Assembly (NCBI RefSeq): GCF_004296935.1
Contig: NZ_SCVH01000166.1
Span: 62,001-126,000 of the forward strand
Origin: Reyranella sp.
Lineage (GTDB): Bacteria > Pseudomonadota > Alphaproteobacteria > Reyranellales > Reyranellaceae
Direction: 5' to 3'
Length of the DNA stretch: 64,000 nucleotides
Each line of letters opens with the position of its first letter. The stretch's first letter is position 1. This document shows positions 28,512-35,790 of this stretch, in pieces. Position numbers and translations under genes: made by a program. The notes beneath the pieces are model-generated. The model was not told the DNA's origin, did not search any database, and saw only the letters and a list, made by a program, of their open reading frames with translations.

Positions 28512-30481
28512 AGGATCTGCTGCGCGTCGAGAACCTGACCGTCGACTTCGGCGTCCATGAAGGAATCCTTCGGGCCGTCGACAATGTCTCGTTTTCGATC
28601 CCGCCCGGTGGCACGCTGGCCCTGGTGGGCGAGTCGGGTTCCGGCAAGTCGGTGTGCAGCCAGGCCATCATGGGCCTGCTGCCGCGTACCGCCACGGTCT
28701 CGTCCGGCTCGATCCTGTTCGAGGATCCACGCGCCGGCGGCGGCCCGATCGACATCGCCAAGCTCGATCGCACCGGCCCCGAGATCCGGCGCATCCGGGG
28801 CGGGCAGATTTCCATCATCTTCCAGGAGCCGATGACGTCGCTGTCGGCGCTGCATACCGTGGGCGATCAGATCGGCGAAGCCGTCGAGCTGCACGGCGGC
28901 AGCCGGTTCAGCGAACTCCATTCGCTGGGCGACCAGATCGGCGAGGCGGCGCGCAATAATGGCCGCAAGCTCGGCCGCGCCGAGATCGACGAGCTGACGC
29001 GCGACATGCTGCGCATGGTCGGTTTCCCCGATCCCAAGCGGGCACTCAGAACCTACCCGTTCGAGCTTTCGGGCGGCCTGCGCCAGCGCGCCATGATCGC
29101 CATGGCCCTGGTTTGCCGGCCGGCATTGCTGATCGCCGACGAGCCGACGACGGCGCTCGACGTCACCATCCAGGCCCAGATCCTGCGCCTCATGAAGGAT
29201 CTGCAGAAGGAATTGGGCATGGCGCTGCTGATGATCACCCACGATCTCGGGGTGGTCGCCAACGTCGCCGACGACGTGGTCGTGATGTATCGCGGCAAAG
29301 TCGTCGAATCGGGCGACCTGCACGATATCTTCCGCGACCCGCAGCATCCCTATCTCAAGGCGCTGCTGCATGCGGTGCCGCGGTTCGACATGAAGCCCGG
29401 CGAGCGGCTGCAGCCGATCCGCGAGATCACCGCTGCAACCGGCCATCTCCTGAAGGAGAAGGCCCAGACCGCGCCGACGGCCAGCTTCAACCCCGCCGCG
29501 CCGGTGCTCAAGGTCAGGCATCTCAGCAAGACCTTTCGCATCCGCAAGGCCGACACACTGATCGAATCGCTGATGGGCGGTGGCACCACGCGCACCATCC
29601 GCGCGGTCAATGACGTCAGCTTCGACGTCCAGCGTGGCGAGTGCCTCGGCCTGGTGGGCGAGTCGGGCTGCGGCAAGACCACGCTCAGCAAGATGCTGAT
29701 GCGGGGCATCTCGGCCGATCCCAACGAGGGCGCCGGCCGGGTTGTCTATGACGACTGGGGCCGCAAGGTCGACGTCATGATGCTAGAGGGCAACGACCTG
29801 GACCGCTTCCGCACCAAGCTGCAGTTCATCTTCCAGGACCCGTTCGGCTCGCTCAATCCACGCATGACCGTCTACGACATCCTGGTCGAGCCGCTGATCA
29901 TTCACGGCATCGGCGACGATGCCTACCGCCGCGAGATGGTGAGCGAGCTGATGGAGATGGTCGGCCTCGACCGCCGCCACCTCAGTCGCTACCCGCACTC
30001 CTTCTCCGGCGGCCAGCGCCAGCGCATCGGCATCGCGCGTTCGCTGGCGCTCAGGCCCGACATGGTGATCTGCGACGAGCCGGTCTCGGCGCTCGACGTG
30101 TCGATCCAGGCCCAGATCCTGAACCTGCTCAAGGACCTGCAGAAGCAGCTCGGCCTCACCTACCTCTTCATCTCGCACAACCTCGCCGTGGTCGATTACA
30201 TCGCCGACCGTATCGCCGTGATGTGCGCCGGCCGTCTGGTCGAGCTGGCGCCGGCGGGCGAACTGTTCCGCCGGCCCCTGCATCCCTACACCAGGGCGTT
30301 GCTGTCGGCGGTGCCGATGCCCGATCCCCGGCACCGCCTCGATCTCGGCGCGCTGATGGAGGGCAAGGCCTCGGACCCGGCGGCCTGGCCGGAACCGTTC
30401 AGGGATACCGGAAAGGAAACGCTTTTCTGGACCGAGGCCGAGCCGGGGCATTACGTCCGCGCCGCGCGGGGAGGCGCCTGA
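28508..30481 (+). CDS. Opp/Dpp-type ABC transporter, fused tandem ATPase
   Basis: A 657-residue protein with two complete ABC ATPase domains, equal to DppD plus DppF in one chain. Domain 1: Walker A GESGSGKS (about residue 41), signature LSGGLRQR, Walker [13 protein letters not shown]. Domain 2: [29 protein letters not shown]. Both end with the oligopeptide-type C-terminal extension ([24 protein letters not shown]). Domain 1 has an internal 22-residue duplication: [11 protein letters not shown] at residue 115 and [11 protein letters not shown] at residue 137. It is followed by two permease genes, but no binding protein is present. Confidence 0.92.
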   Translation: MKDLLRVENLTVDFGVHEGILRAVDNVSFSIPPGGTLALVGESGSGKSVCSQAIMGLLPRTATVSSGSILFEDPRAGGGPIDIAKLDRTGPEIRRIRGGQISIIFQEPMTSLSALHTVGDQIGEAVELHGGSRFSELHSLGDQIGEAARNNGRKLGRAEIDELTRDMLRMVGFPDPKRALRTYPFELSGGLRQRAMIAMALVCRPALLIADEPTTALDVTIQAQILRLMKDLQKELGMALLMITHDLGVVANVADDVVVMYRGKVVESGDLHDIFRDPQHPYLKALLHAVPRFDMKPGERLQPIREITAATGHLLKEKAQTAPTASFNPAAPVLKVRHLSKTFRIRKADTLIESLMGGGTTRTIRAVNDVSFDVQRGECLGLVGESGCGKTTLSKMLMRGISADPNEGAGRVVYDDWGRKVDVMMLEGNDLDRFRTKLQFIFQDPFGSLNPRMTVYDILVEPLIIHGIGDDAYRREMVSELMEMVGLDRRHLSRYPHSFSGGQRQRIGIARSLALRPDMVICDEPVSALDVSIQAQILNLLKDLQKQLGLTYLFISHNLAVVDYIADRIAVMCAGRLVELAPAGELFRRPLHPYTRALLSAVPMPDPRHRLDLGALMEGKASDPAAWPEPFRDTGKETLFWTEAEPGHYVRAARGGA

Positions 30482-30483
30482 GC

Positions 30484-31482
30484 ATGCTCAATTTCATCGT
30501 GCGCCGCGTGCTGCTGATGGTCCCGACCCTGTTCGTCATCAGCGCCCTCGTCTACTTCATCATCGACCTGCCGCCCGGCGATTGCGTAACCTCGCAGATC
30601 GACGAGCTGCTGGCGCGCGGCGATGCCGATGCGCTGGTACGCGCCGACGAACTGCGCGCACTCTATGGCCTCGACCAGCCCCTGTGGCAGCGCTACTTCG
30701 AATGGGTCGGCGGCATCTTCCGCTGGGACTTCGGCCTCAGCTGCCAGGATACCGTGCCGGTATCCGAGCTGATCGGCGAGCGCATGGCACTCACGCTGAT
30801 CATGGAATCCTCGACCATCGCCTTCATCTGGATCGTCTCGTTCGTCATCGGCGTCTATGCCGCCACCCACCAGTACCGGATGGGCGATTACGTCGCCTCT
30901 TTCATCGGCTTCGTCGGTCTCTCGGTACCGAACTTCCTGCTGGCCCTGGTGCTGCTCTATGTCGGCAAGGTCTATTTCGGCCTGTCGATCGGCGGCCTGA
31001 TGGATCCCGAATACATCGACAAGCCGTTCAGCTGGGGCAAGTTCGTCTCGGTGGCCGAGCACCTCATCATCCCGGTGATCGTCATCGGCATGTCCGGCAC
31101 CGCCGGCATGATCCGACGGCTGCGCGCCAACCTGCTCGACGAACTGCAGAAGCAGTATGTCGTCACCGGCCGGGCCAAGGGGCTGCCGCCGATGCGCCTG
31201 CTGATCAAGTATCCACTGCGCCATGCCATCAACCCGTTCGTGGCCGATATCGGCGGCCTGCTGCCCGACGTCATCTCGGGCTCGGTCATCGTCTCTGTCG
31301 TGCTGTCGCTGCCCACCACCGGACCGATGCTGCTGGGCGCGCTGAAAACCCAAGATGTAAACCTCGCCGCCACCTTCCTGCTGTTCGTGGCGGTGCTGAC
31401 GGTGATCGGCATGCTGATCTCGGACCTGGCGCTGGCCGCGCTGGATCCACGCATCCGCTTCGGCGCCACGTCGGAAAAGTGA
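30484..31482 (+). CDS. Opp/Dpp-type ABC transporter permease (DppB-like)
   Basis: A 332-residue inner-membrane permease. It begins MLNFIVRRVLLMVPTLFVISALVYFI, the usual first span of DppB/OppB proteins. The LYGLDQPLWQRYFEWVGGI periplasmic segment and about six spans follow. The ATPase-coupling EAA-like loop is VTGRAKGLPPMRLLIKYPLRHA. The gap to the ATPase gene is 2 bases, so translation is coupled. The substrate is unknown; relatives of this family carry peptides, nickel, or in some rhizobia alpha-galactosides. Confidence 0.92.
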   Translation: MLNFIVRRVLLMVPTLFVISALVYFIIDLPPGDCVTSQIDELLARGDADALVRADELRALYGLDQPLWQRYFEWVGGIFRWDFGLSCQDTVPVSELIGERMALTLIMESSTIAFIWIVSFVIGVYAATHQYRMGDYVASFIGFVGLSVPNFLLALVLLYVGKVYFGLSIGGLMDPEYIDKPFSWGKFVSVAEHLIIPVIVIGMSGTAGMIRRLRANLLDELQKQYVVTGRAKGLPPMRLLIKYPLRHAINPFVADIGGLLPDVISGSVIVSVVLSLPTTGPMLLGALKTQDVNLAATFLLFVAVLTVIGMLISDLALAALDPRIRFGATSEK

Positions 31483-31489
31483 GGCGGAC

Positions 31490-32665
31490 ATGACCGACCA
31501 ATCCTCGACGCCGCCGACTCGCACCCCGCACTTCGTCAGCCAGGAGAAATGGGATCCCTACGTCGCCGAGCGCCTGACCGCCGATCAGGAAAAGTACTAC
31601 ATGGCCGGCCAGTGGAAGCTGATGTGGTGGCGCTTCCGCAAGCATCGGCCGGCCGTGGTCTCGATGGTCTTCCTGGCGCTGATGTATTTCTCCACCGCCA
31701 TCAGCGAGTGGATCGCGCCCTACGACCTACACAGCCGCCACTCGGCCTACATCTTCGCGCCGCCGCAGTCGGTCCATCTGTTCCACGAGGGCAAGTTCCT
31801 CGGGCCCTTCGTCTACGGCCTGAAGACCGACCGCGATCCCGACACGCTGCAACGCGTCTATACCGCGGACCTCGCCAAGCCGATGCCGCTCCGGTTCTTC
31901 TGTAGCGGCGCGCCCTACGAATTCTGGGGCATGATCGACGCCTCGTTCCATTTCGTCTGTCCGCCCGAAGGTGGCCAGTTCTTCTGGCTGGGCACCGACC
32001 GGTTGGGACGCGATCTGTTCAGCCGTATCGTCTATGCCGCACGCATCTCGCTCACCATCGGCATCATCGGCATCACGCTATCCTTCGTGTTGGCGTTGGT
32101 GCTGGGCGGGCTGGCGGGCTACTACGGCGGCTGGATCGACAGCGTCGTCCAGCGCATCACCGAGATCATCAAGAGCTTCCCGCACCTGCCGCTTTGGCTG
32201 GCGTTGTCGGCGGCGCTGCCGGTGACCTGGTCGCCGCTGGTAATCTATTTCGGCATTACCATCATCCTGGCGCTACTCGACTGGCCGGGGCTAGGGCGCG
32301 CCGTGCGCTCCAAGCTCTTATCGTTGCGCGAGGAGGACTATGCCGCCGCCGCCCAGATGATGGGTGCCAAGCCCGCCCGTATCATCGGCCGCCATCTGCT
32401 GCCCGGTTTCATGAGCCACCTCATCGCCTCGGCGACGCTATCCATTCCCTCGATGATCCTGGCCGAGACGGCGCTCAGCTTCCTCGGCCTCGGCCTCCGG
32501 CCGCCCATCACCTCGTGGGGTGTGCTGCTGAACGAGGCGACGGACATCAATGTCGTGGCCGTGAACTGGTGGCTGATGCTGCCTGTCGTGCCCGTGGTCC
32601 TGGTCATCCTGGCTTACCAGTTCATGGGCGACGGAATGAGAGACGCGGCTGATCCCTACGCCTAA
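31490..32665 (+). CDS. Opp/Dpp-type ABC transporter permease (DppC-like)
   Basis: A 391-residue partner permease. A soluble N-terminus of about 45 residues (EKYYMAGQWKLMWWRFRKHR) comes first, then one span. A long periplasmic insert of about 115 residues follows before the main five-span core, which starts at WLGTDRLGRDLFSRIVYAAR. The coupling loop is YAAAAQMMGAKPARIIGRHLLP. The large insert sets it apart from ordinary DppC and resembles YejE-like and sugar-carrying members. It is the last gene of the operon that starts with glycosyltransferases; a gene-free stretch of about 410 bases follows. Confidence 0.92.
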   Translation: MTDQSSTPPTRTPHFVSQEKWDPYVAERLTADQEKYYMAGQWKLMWWRFRKHRPAVVSMVFLALMYFSTAISEWIAPYDLHSRHSAYIFAPPQSVHLFHEGKFLGPFVYGLKTDRDPDTLQRVYTADLAKPMPLRFFCSGAPYEFWGMIDASFHFVCPPEGGQFFWLGTDRLGRDLFSRIVYAARISLTIGIIGITLSFVLALVLGGLAGYYGGWIDSVVQRITEIIKSFPHLPLWLALSAALPVTWSPLVIYFGITIILALLDWPGLGRAVRSKLLSLREEDYAAAAQMMGAKPARIIGRHLLPGFMSHLIASATLSIPSMILAETALSFLGLGLRPPITSWGVLLNEATDINVVAVNWWLMLPVVPVVLVILAYQFMGDGMRDAADPYA

Positions 32666-32856
32666 GCGCAAAGCGCTTGGGCGTGGCGGGCGGCAGGGGC
32701 TGCAATCAGCCCTGAGAGCCCGTGCGCTTCAGAACGGATAAGGCTTCCGACTCCTCCGGCCCATGAGCCGGAGCACCTCTCCATGTGAATAAGGAGGAGG
32801 GCACAATCCTAACCTTTTGATTTTGGCTCATAAATTCACATTCACTACCAAAAACG
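32666..32856. other. Intergenic, hairpin-rich, 5' part of dppC-ccmA gap
   Basis: No coding potential is visible. Several short inverted repeats occur: AAGCGC-AAA-GCGCTT at 32664-32675 just after the dppC-like stop, GGGCT-N6-AGCCC near 32697-32712, and CTCCGGC-N6-GCCGGAG near 32754-32773. A more A+T-rich stretch begins near 32810. The hairpins could act in transcript stability or Rho-type termination; none has a T-run. Confidence 0.35.
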
Positions 32857-32878
32857 AGTGTGATTAAAAAATCACACT
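32857..32878. promoter_or_regulatory. 22-bp inverted repeat, operator-like
   Basis: A perfect inverted repeat with 9-base arms, AGTGTGATT-AAAA-AATCACACT, in an A+T-rich pocket about 200 bases upstream of ccmA. The arms contain TGTGA/TCACA, as in CRP sites, but the spacing is 8 bases instead of 6, so classical CRP binding is doubtful. A dimeric regulator such as a GntR/FadR-like or CRP/FNR-like protein would fit. As RNA it could also form a hairpin, without a T-run. Confidence 0.45.
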
Positions 32879-32941
32879 AATGCCCCAATTGGGTCTAGCG
32901 ACGGCCACGCGGGGTTTCCATCTTGGTCTTGTATCTCCCCC

Positions 32942-33030
32942 GAACGTGGTTCCCCCCAAAGGCCACGTTCTAGCCTCTTCGGAGGCGCTTCGGCCGTCCT
33001 CTCATTCTCCCCCGAGAGGGCGGCCTTTTT
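32942..33030 (+). terminator. Three consecutive hairpins ending in an intrinsic terminator
   Basis: Hairpin 1: GAACGTGG / CCACGTTC (32942-32970, 13-base loop). Hairpin 2: GCCTC-TTCG-GAGGC (32973-32986), with a stable TTCG tetraloop. Hairpin 3: a 12-bp stem with one G-T pair (32992-33003 with 33014-33025), followed at once by TTTTTCTTTT. The last is a convincing Rho-independent terminator on the plus strand, just 45 bases before ccmA. It could end the operon upstream, a small RNA starting in the A+T-rich pocket, or attenuate ccmA. Confidence 0.65.
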
Positions 33031-33074
33031 CTTTTCCGGCCCCCTCCAGCCGTCATGCTACGACGGCGCCACAG

Positions 33075-33701
33075 ATGGCGACCTCCCTTCTCGAAGTGGC
33101 AGATCTTGCCTGCCGCCGCGGCGGCCGGAAGGTGTTCGAGCGCCTGTCCTTCAGCCTCGCCGCCGGTGAGATGCTTACACTCATGGGCCGCAACGGCAGC
33201 GGCAAGACCACGCTCCTGCGGGCGCTGGCCCTGCTGGTCCGCCCCGAGGTCGGGATGATCCACTGGCAGGGCGTCGATGTCCGGGCCGAGCCCGAAGCCT
33301 GGCGCGGCCGGATCGCCTGGCTGGGCCACCTCGAGGGCCTGAAGGGCGATCTGTCCGTCGCCGAGAATCTGCTGTCCGCGGAGCGCCTGCGTGGGGTGCC
33401 GTCCGCCGAGGATCGGCTCGACAGCGCCCTGGTTGCCTTCGATCTCTCGTCACTCGCGGCGCGTGCCGTGCGCACGCTCTCGGCTGGCCAGCGTCGTCGC
33501 ACGGCGCTCGCCCGCGTGGTCCTGGCCCAGGCACCGCTCTGGCTGCTCGATGAGCCACTGAATGCTCTCGATGTCCCGGCGCAGGCGGCCTTCCGTGCCG
33601 CCCTCGAAAAGCATCTCGCCGCTGGCGGCCTTGCCATCGCTGCCACCCACGCCAATCTCGGCGTTGCCGGTCGCATGCTCGAATTGAGCAGGCAGACATG
33701 A
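33075..33701 (+). CDS. ccmA: Haem exporter ATP-binding protein CcmA
   Basis: ATPase of the CcmABCD complex, which releases haem-loaded CcmE during cytochrome c maturation. The 208-residue product has Walker A MGRNGSGKTTLLRAL (about residue 35), signature LSAGQRRRTALARV, Walker B LWLLDEPLNALD and the final switch His (ATHANL). I start at MATSLLEVADL. The open frame extends about 65 codons further upstream, but across the terminator hairpins, so that start is rejected. Its end overlaps ccmB by 4 bases. Confidence 0.95.
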   Translation: MATSLLEVADLACRRGGRKVFERLSFSLAAGEMLTLMGRNGSGKTTLLRALALLVRPEVGMIHWQGVDVRAEPEAWRGRIAWLGHLEGLKGDLSVAENLLSAERLRGVPSAEDRLDSALVAFDLSSLAARAVRTLSAGQRRRTALARVVLAQAPLWLLDEPLNALDVPAQAAFRAALEKHLAAGGLAIAATHANLGVAGRMLELSRQT

Positions 33702-34363
33702 GCGGCTTCGCGGCCCTCGTCTCGCGCGACCTGCGGCTGGTGTGGCGCCGGCCCGGTGACGTCGCCGTTGTGCTGGCCTTCTTCGTCGTCGCCACCACGC
33801 TCTTTCCGCTCGGCATCGGACCCGAGGCCAATGTGCTGGCCCGCATCGCTTCCGGCGTCCTCTGGTGCGCCGCGCTGTTCGCCGCGCTCCTGTCGCTCGA
33901 CCGGCTGTTCGCTGCCGACTTCGAGGACGGCACGCTCGATCTCCTGCTGCTGGCGCCCTGGCCGCTCGAGTTGGCCGCGCTCGCCAAGTGCGGTGCTCAC
34001 TGGATTGTGACCGGCCTGCCGCTCGCCCTTCTGGCGCCGTTCCTGGGCGTCGCCTTCGGCCTGGATCGAGACAGCCTGCTGGCGCTTGCCGCCACTTTGC
34101 TGGTCGGCACGCCTACCCTGTCGCTGATCGGCGGCCTCGCCGCGGCGCTCACCCTGGGGGCGCGCAAATCCGGCGCCCTGTTGGCCCTGCTGGCTTTGCC
34201 GCTCTGTGTGCCCACCCTCATCTTCGGCGCCGGTGCGGTCGAGGCGTTGGCAACGGGGGGCGATTTCGGCGCCCATCTCGCGGTCCTGGCGGCGCTGGCC
34301 CTGGTGGCTTTGGCCACCACGCCGTGGGCGATTGCCGCGGCCTTGCGGCAAGCGGGCGAATAG
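33698..34363 (+). CDS. ccmB: Haem exporter membrane protein CcmB
   Basis: A 221-residue inner-membrane subunit of the CcmABCD complex with six hydrophobic segments. The N-terminus FAALVSRDLRLVWRRPGDVAVVLAFFVVATTLFPLGIGP is the typical CcmB opening, with DFEDGTLDLLLLAPWPLELAALAK and LVGTPTLSLIGGLAAALTLG also diagnostic. It works with CcmA as ATPase partner and CcmC/D at the haem-binding site. The stop is 48 bases before ccmC. Confidence 0.95.
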   Translation: MSGFAALVSRDLRLVWRRPGDVAVVLAFFVVATTLFPLGIGPEANVLARIASGVLWCAALFAALLSLDRLFAADFEDGTLDLLLLAPWPLELAALAKCGAHWIVTGLPLALLAPFLGVAFGLDRDSLLALAATLLVGTPTLSLIGGLAAALTLGARKSGALLALLALPLCVPTLIFGAGAVEALATGGDFGAHLAVLAALALVALATTPWAIAAALRQAGE

Positions 34364-34375
34364 ACTCATGCCAGT

Positions 34376-34409
34376 GTTTGGATAGATAGAGCGTTTGGAT
34401 AGATAGAGC
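34376..34409 (+). repeat. Perfect 17-bp tandem duplication before ccmC
   Basis: GTTTGGATAGATAGAGC occurs twice head to tail (34376-34392 and 34393-34409), ending 2 bases before the ccmC ATG. It fills most of the ccmB-ccmC gap and contains the only purine-rich sequence available for ribosome binding (GATAGAGCAG). Being an exact duplication, it is likely recent or unstable. Confidence 0.8.
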
Positions 34410-34411
34410 AG

Positions 34412-35131
34412 ATGGCCGACTTGCACTTCCTCGCCAATCCCGCGCGCTTCCGGCGATTCAGCCAGCGCGTGCTGCCGAGCCTCGCCTTCGCGACCGCGCT
34501 GATGTTGTTGGTCGGCCTCTACATGGCGCTGATCCAGTCGCCGCCCGACTACCAGCAGGGCGACACGGTGCGCATCATGTTCGTGCATGTCCCGTCCGCC
34601 TGGCTCGCCATGGCAGGCTACGCGCTGCTGGCCGGGCTGGGCGCCGCGCTGCTGATCTGGCGCCATCCGCTGGCCGCCCTGATGGCGCGCGCGTCGGCGC
34701 CCGTCGGGGCCGGCTTCTGCGCGGTCTGTTTGCTCACCGGGTCGCTGTGGGGCCGGCCGATGTGGGGCGCCTACTGGGTGTGGGACGCGCGCCTCACCTC
34801 GATGCTGCTGCTGTTCTTCCTCTACCTCGGCCACATCGCCTTGAGCCGCGCCTACGACGAGCCCGAGCGCGGCGATCGCGCTGCCGCCATCCTGGCGCTG
34901 ATCGGCGTCGTCAACCTGCCGATCATCAAATTCTCCGTCGACTGGTGGAACACGCTGCACCAGCCCGCCTCGGTCGCGCGCCTCGGCGGCCCCAGCATCC
35001 ATCCCTCGATCCTGATTCCGCTGCTCTGGATGGCGGTGACCTTGTTCATGTTGTTCGTGCTGCTGGTTCTCCTGCGCACCGACACCGAGATCGATCGCCG
35101 CCGGCTCGAGAACGCGGAGCAGCAGGCATGA
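34412..35131 (+). CDS. ccmC: Haem handling protein CcmC
   Basis: Transfers haem onto CcmE at the periplasmic face of the inner membrane. The 239-residue protein has six membrane spans and the tryptophan-rich WWD signature region ([23 protein letters not shown], within about residues 110-132). The flanking haem-ligand histidines lie in [15 protein letters not shown] and [13 protein letters not shown]. It matches CcmC in length and order. The ribosome-binding region lies in a 17-bp tandem duplication. The end overlaps ccmD by 4 bases. Confidence 0.96.
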   Translation: MADLHFLANPARFRRFSQRVLPSLAFATALMLLVGLYMALIQSPPDYQQGDTVRIMFVHVPSAWLAMAGYALLAGLGAALLIWRHPLAALMARASAPVGAGFCAVCLLTGSLWGRPMWGAYWVWDARLTSMLLLFFLYLGHIALSRAYDEPERGDRAAAILALIGVVNLPIIKFSVDWWNTLHQPASVARLGGPSIHPSILIPLLWMAVTLFMLFVLLVLLRTDTEIDRRRLENAEQQA

Positions 35132-35268
35132 GCAACCACGCCGTCTATGTGATGTCGGCCTATCTGGTGGCGCTGGTGATCCTGGGCGGCTTGCTCATCT
35201 CCTCGCTCGCCGCCCGCCAGCGCGTGCGCCGCGAGCTTTCCGCGCGAGGATTGGATCGCAAAAGATGA
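35128..35268 (+). CDS. ccmD: Haem exporter small subunit CcmD
   Basis: A 46-residue protein with one membrane span ([23 protein letters not shown]) and a basic C-terminal tail ([17 protein letters not shown]), the standard CcmD shape. It is needed to release holo-CcmE from CcmABC. The ATG overlaps the ccmC stop (ATGA), and its own end overlaps ccmE, so the set is translationally coupled. It is identified by position and topology, as CcmD sequences are variable. Confidence 0.9.
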   Translation: MSNHAVYVMSAYLVALVILGGLLISSLAARQRVRRELSARGLDRKR

Positions 35269-35708
35269 CACCGAAGCGCAAGCGCCTGTGGCTGGTCGTA
35301 AGCTCGCTCGCCGTGCTGGGCTTTGCCGCCACGCTGGTGCTGACGGCGCTCAACGACAACATCGTCTTCTTCTATTCCCCGACCCAAATCGCGGAGAAGC
35401 AGATCCCGCCGGAACGCCGCTTCCGCATGGGCGGCCTGGTCGAGGCCGGCAGCGTGCAGAAGTCCGCCGACGGCCAGACGACGCGCTTCCGCGTCACCGA
35501 CACCAACAAGACCGTCGACGTCGTCTACCGCGGCCTGCTGCCCGATCTTTTCCGCGAAGGGCAGGGGGTTGTGGCCGAGGGTTCGCTGGGCGCTGACGGC
35601 GTGTTCGTCGCGCGCGAAGTACTGGCAAAGCACGACGAAACCTACATGCCTCCTGAGGTCGCCAAGGCGATCAAGGATGCCGGGCAATGGAAGGACGGGA
35701 AGAAGTGA
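35265..35708 (+). CDS. ccmE: Cytochrome c-type biogenesis haem chaperone CcmE
   Basis: Periplasmic, membrane-anchored haem carrier, 147 residues. A basic N-terminus and single span (about residues 9-29) precede the OB-fold domain: [50 protein letters not shown]. The haem-binding histidine is in [15 protein letters not shown] palindromic repeat follows the stop directly, separating it from ccmF. Confidence 0.96.
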   Translation: MTPKRKRLWLVVSSLAVLGFAATLVLTALNDNIVFFYSPTQIAEKQIPPERRFRMGGLVEAGSVQKSADGQTTRFRVTDTNKTVDVVYRGLLPDLFREGQGVVAEGSLGADGVFVAREVLAKHDETYMPPEVAKAIKDAGQWKDGKK

Positions 35709-35779
35709 CACAACGTGAAATTTGTCATCCTGAGCGAAGCGAAGGATCCTTCGCTGCGCTCAGGATGACAAAGGTTGTG
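35709..35779. repeat. REP-like palindrome between ccmE and ccmF
   Basis: A 52-bp near-perfect palindrome (35721-35772) with arms TTTGTCATCCTGAGCG and CGCTCAGGATGACAAA around a GGATCC centre, flanked by CACAAC/GTTGTG (35709-35714, 35774-35779) that extend the pairing. It begins at the base after the ccmE stop and ends 11 bases before the ccmF start. A related TCATCCYGAG-type palindrome occurs at 60699-60791, so this is a member of a dispersed family. The RNA would form a long stable hairpin inside the operon transcript. Confidence 0.85.
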
Positions 35780-35790
35780 GAGCATCGGCG

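Noticed and set aside
32859-32876. CRP-type site TGTGA-N8-TCACA
   Set aside because: CRP sites have 6 bases between the half sites; here there are 8, so I list it only as a generic operator-like inverted repeat.
32880-33074. Longer N-terminus for CcmA starting at 32880
   Set aside because: It would run across three hairpins and a terminator, and adds residues absent from the CcmA family.
33053-35002. Long minus-strand open frame (649 codons) across ccmABC, and similar long antisense frames at 135-1496, 20315-21592, 46027-48075 and 50065-52911
   Set aside because: They lie opposite genes with clear families, have Arg/Ala/Gly/Asp-biased composition typical of antisense frames in high-GC DNA, and show no domain-like sequence.
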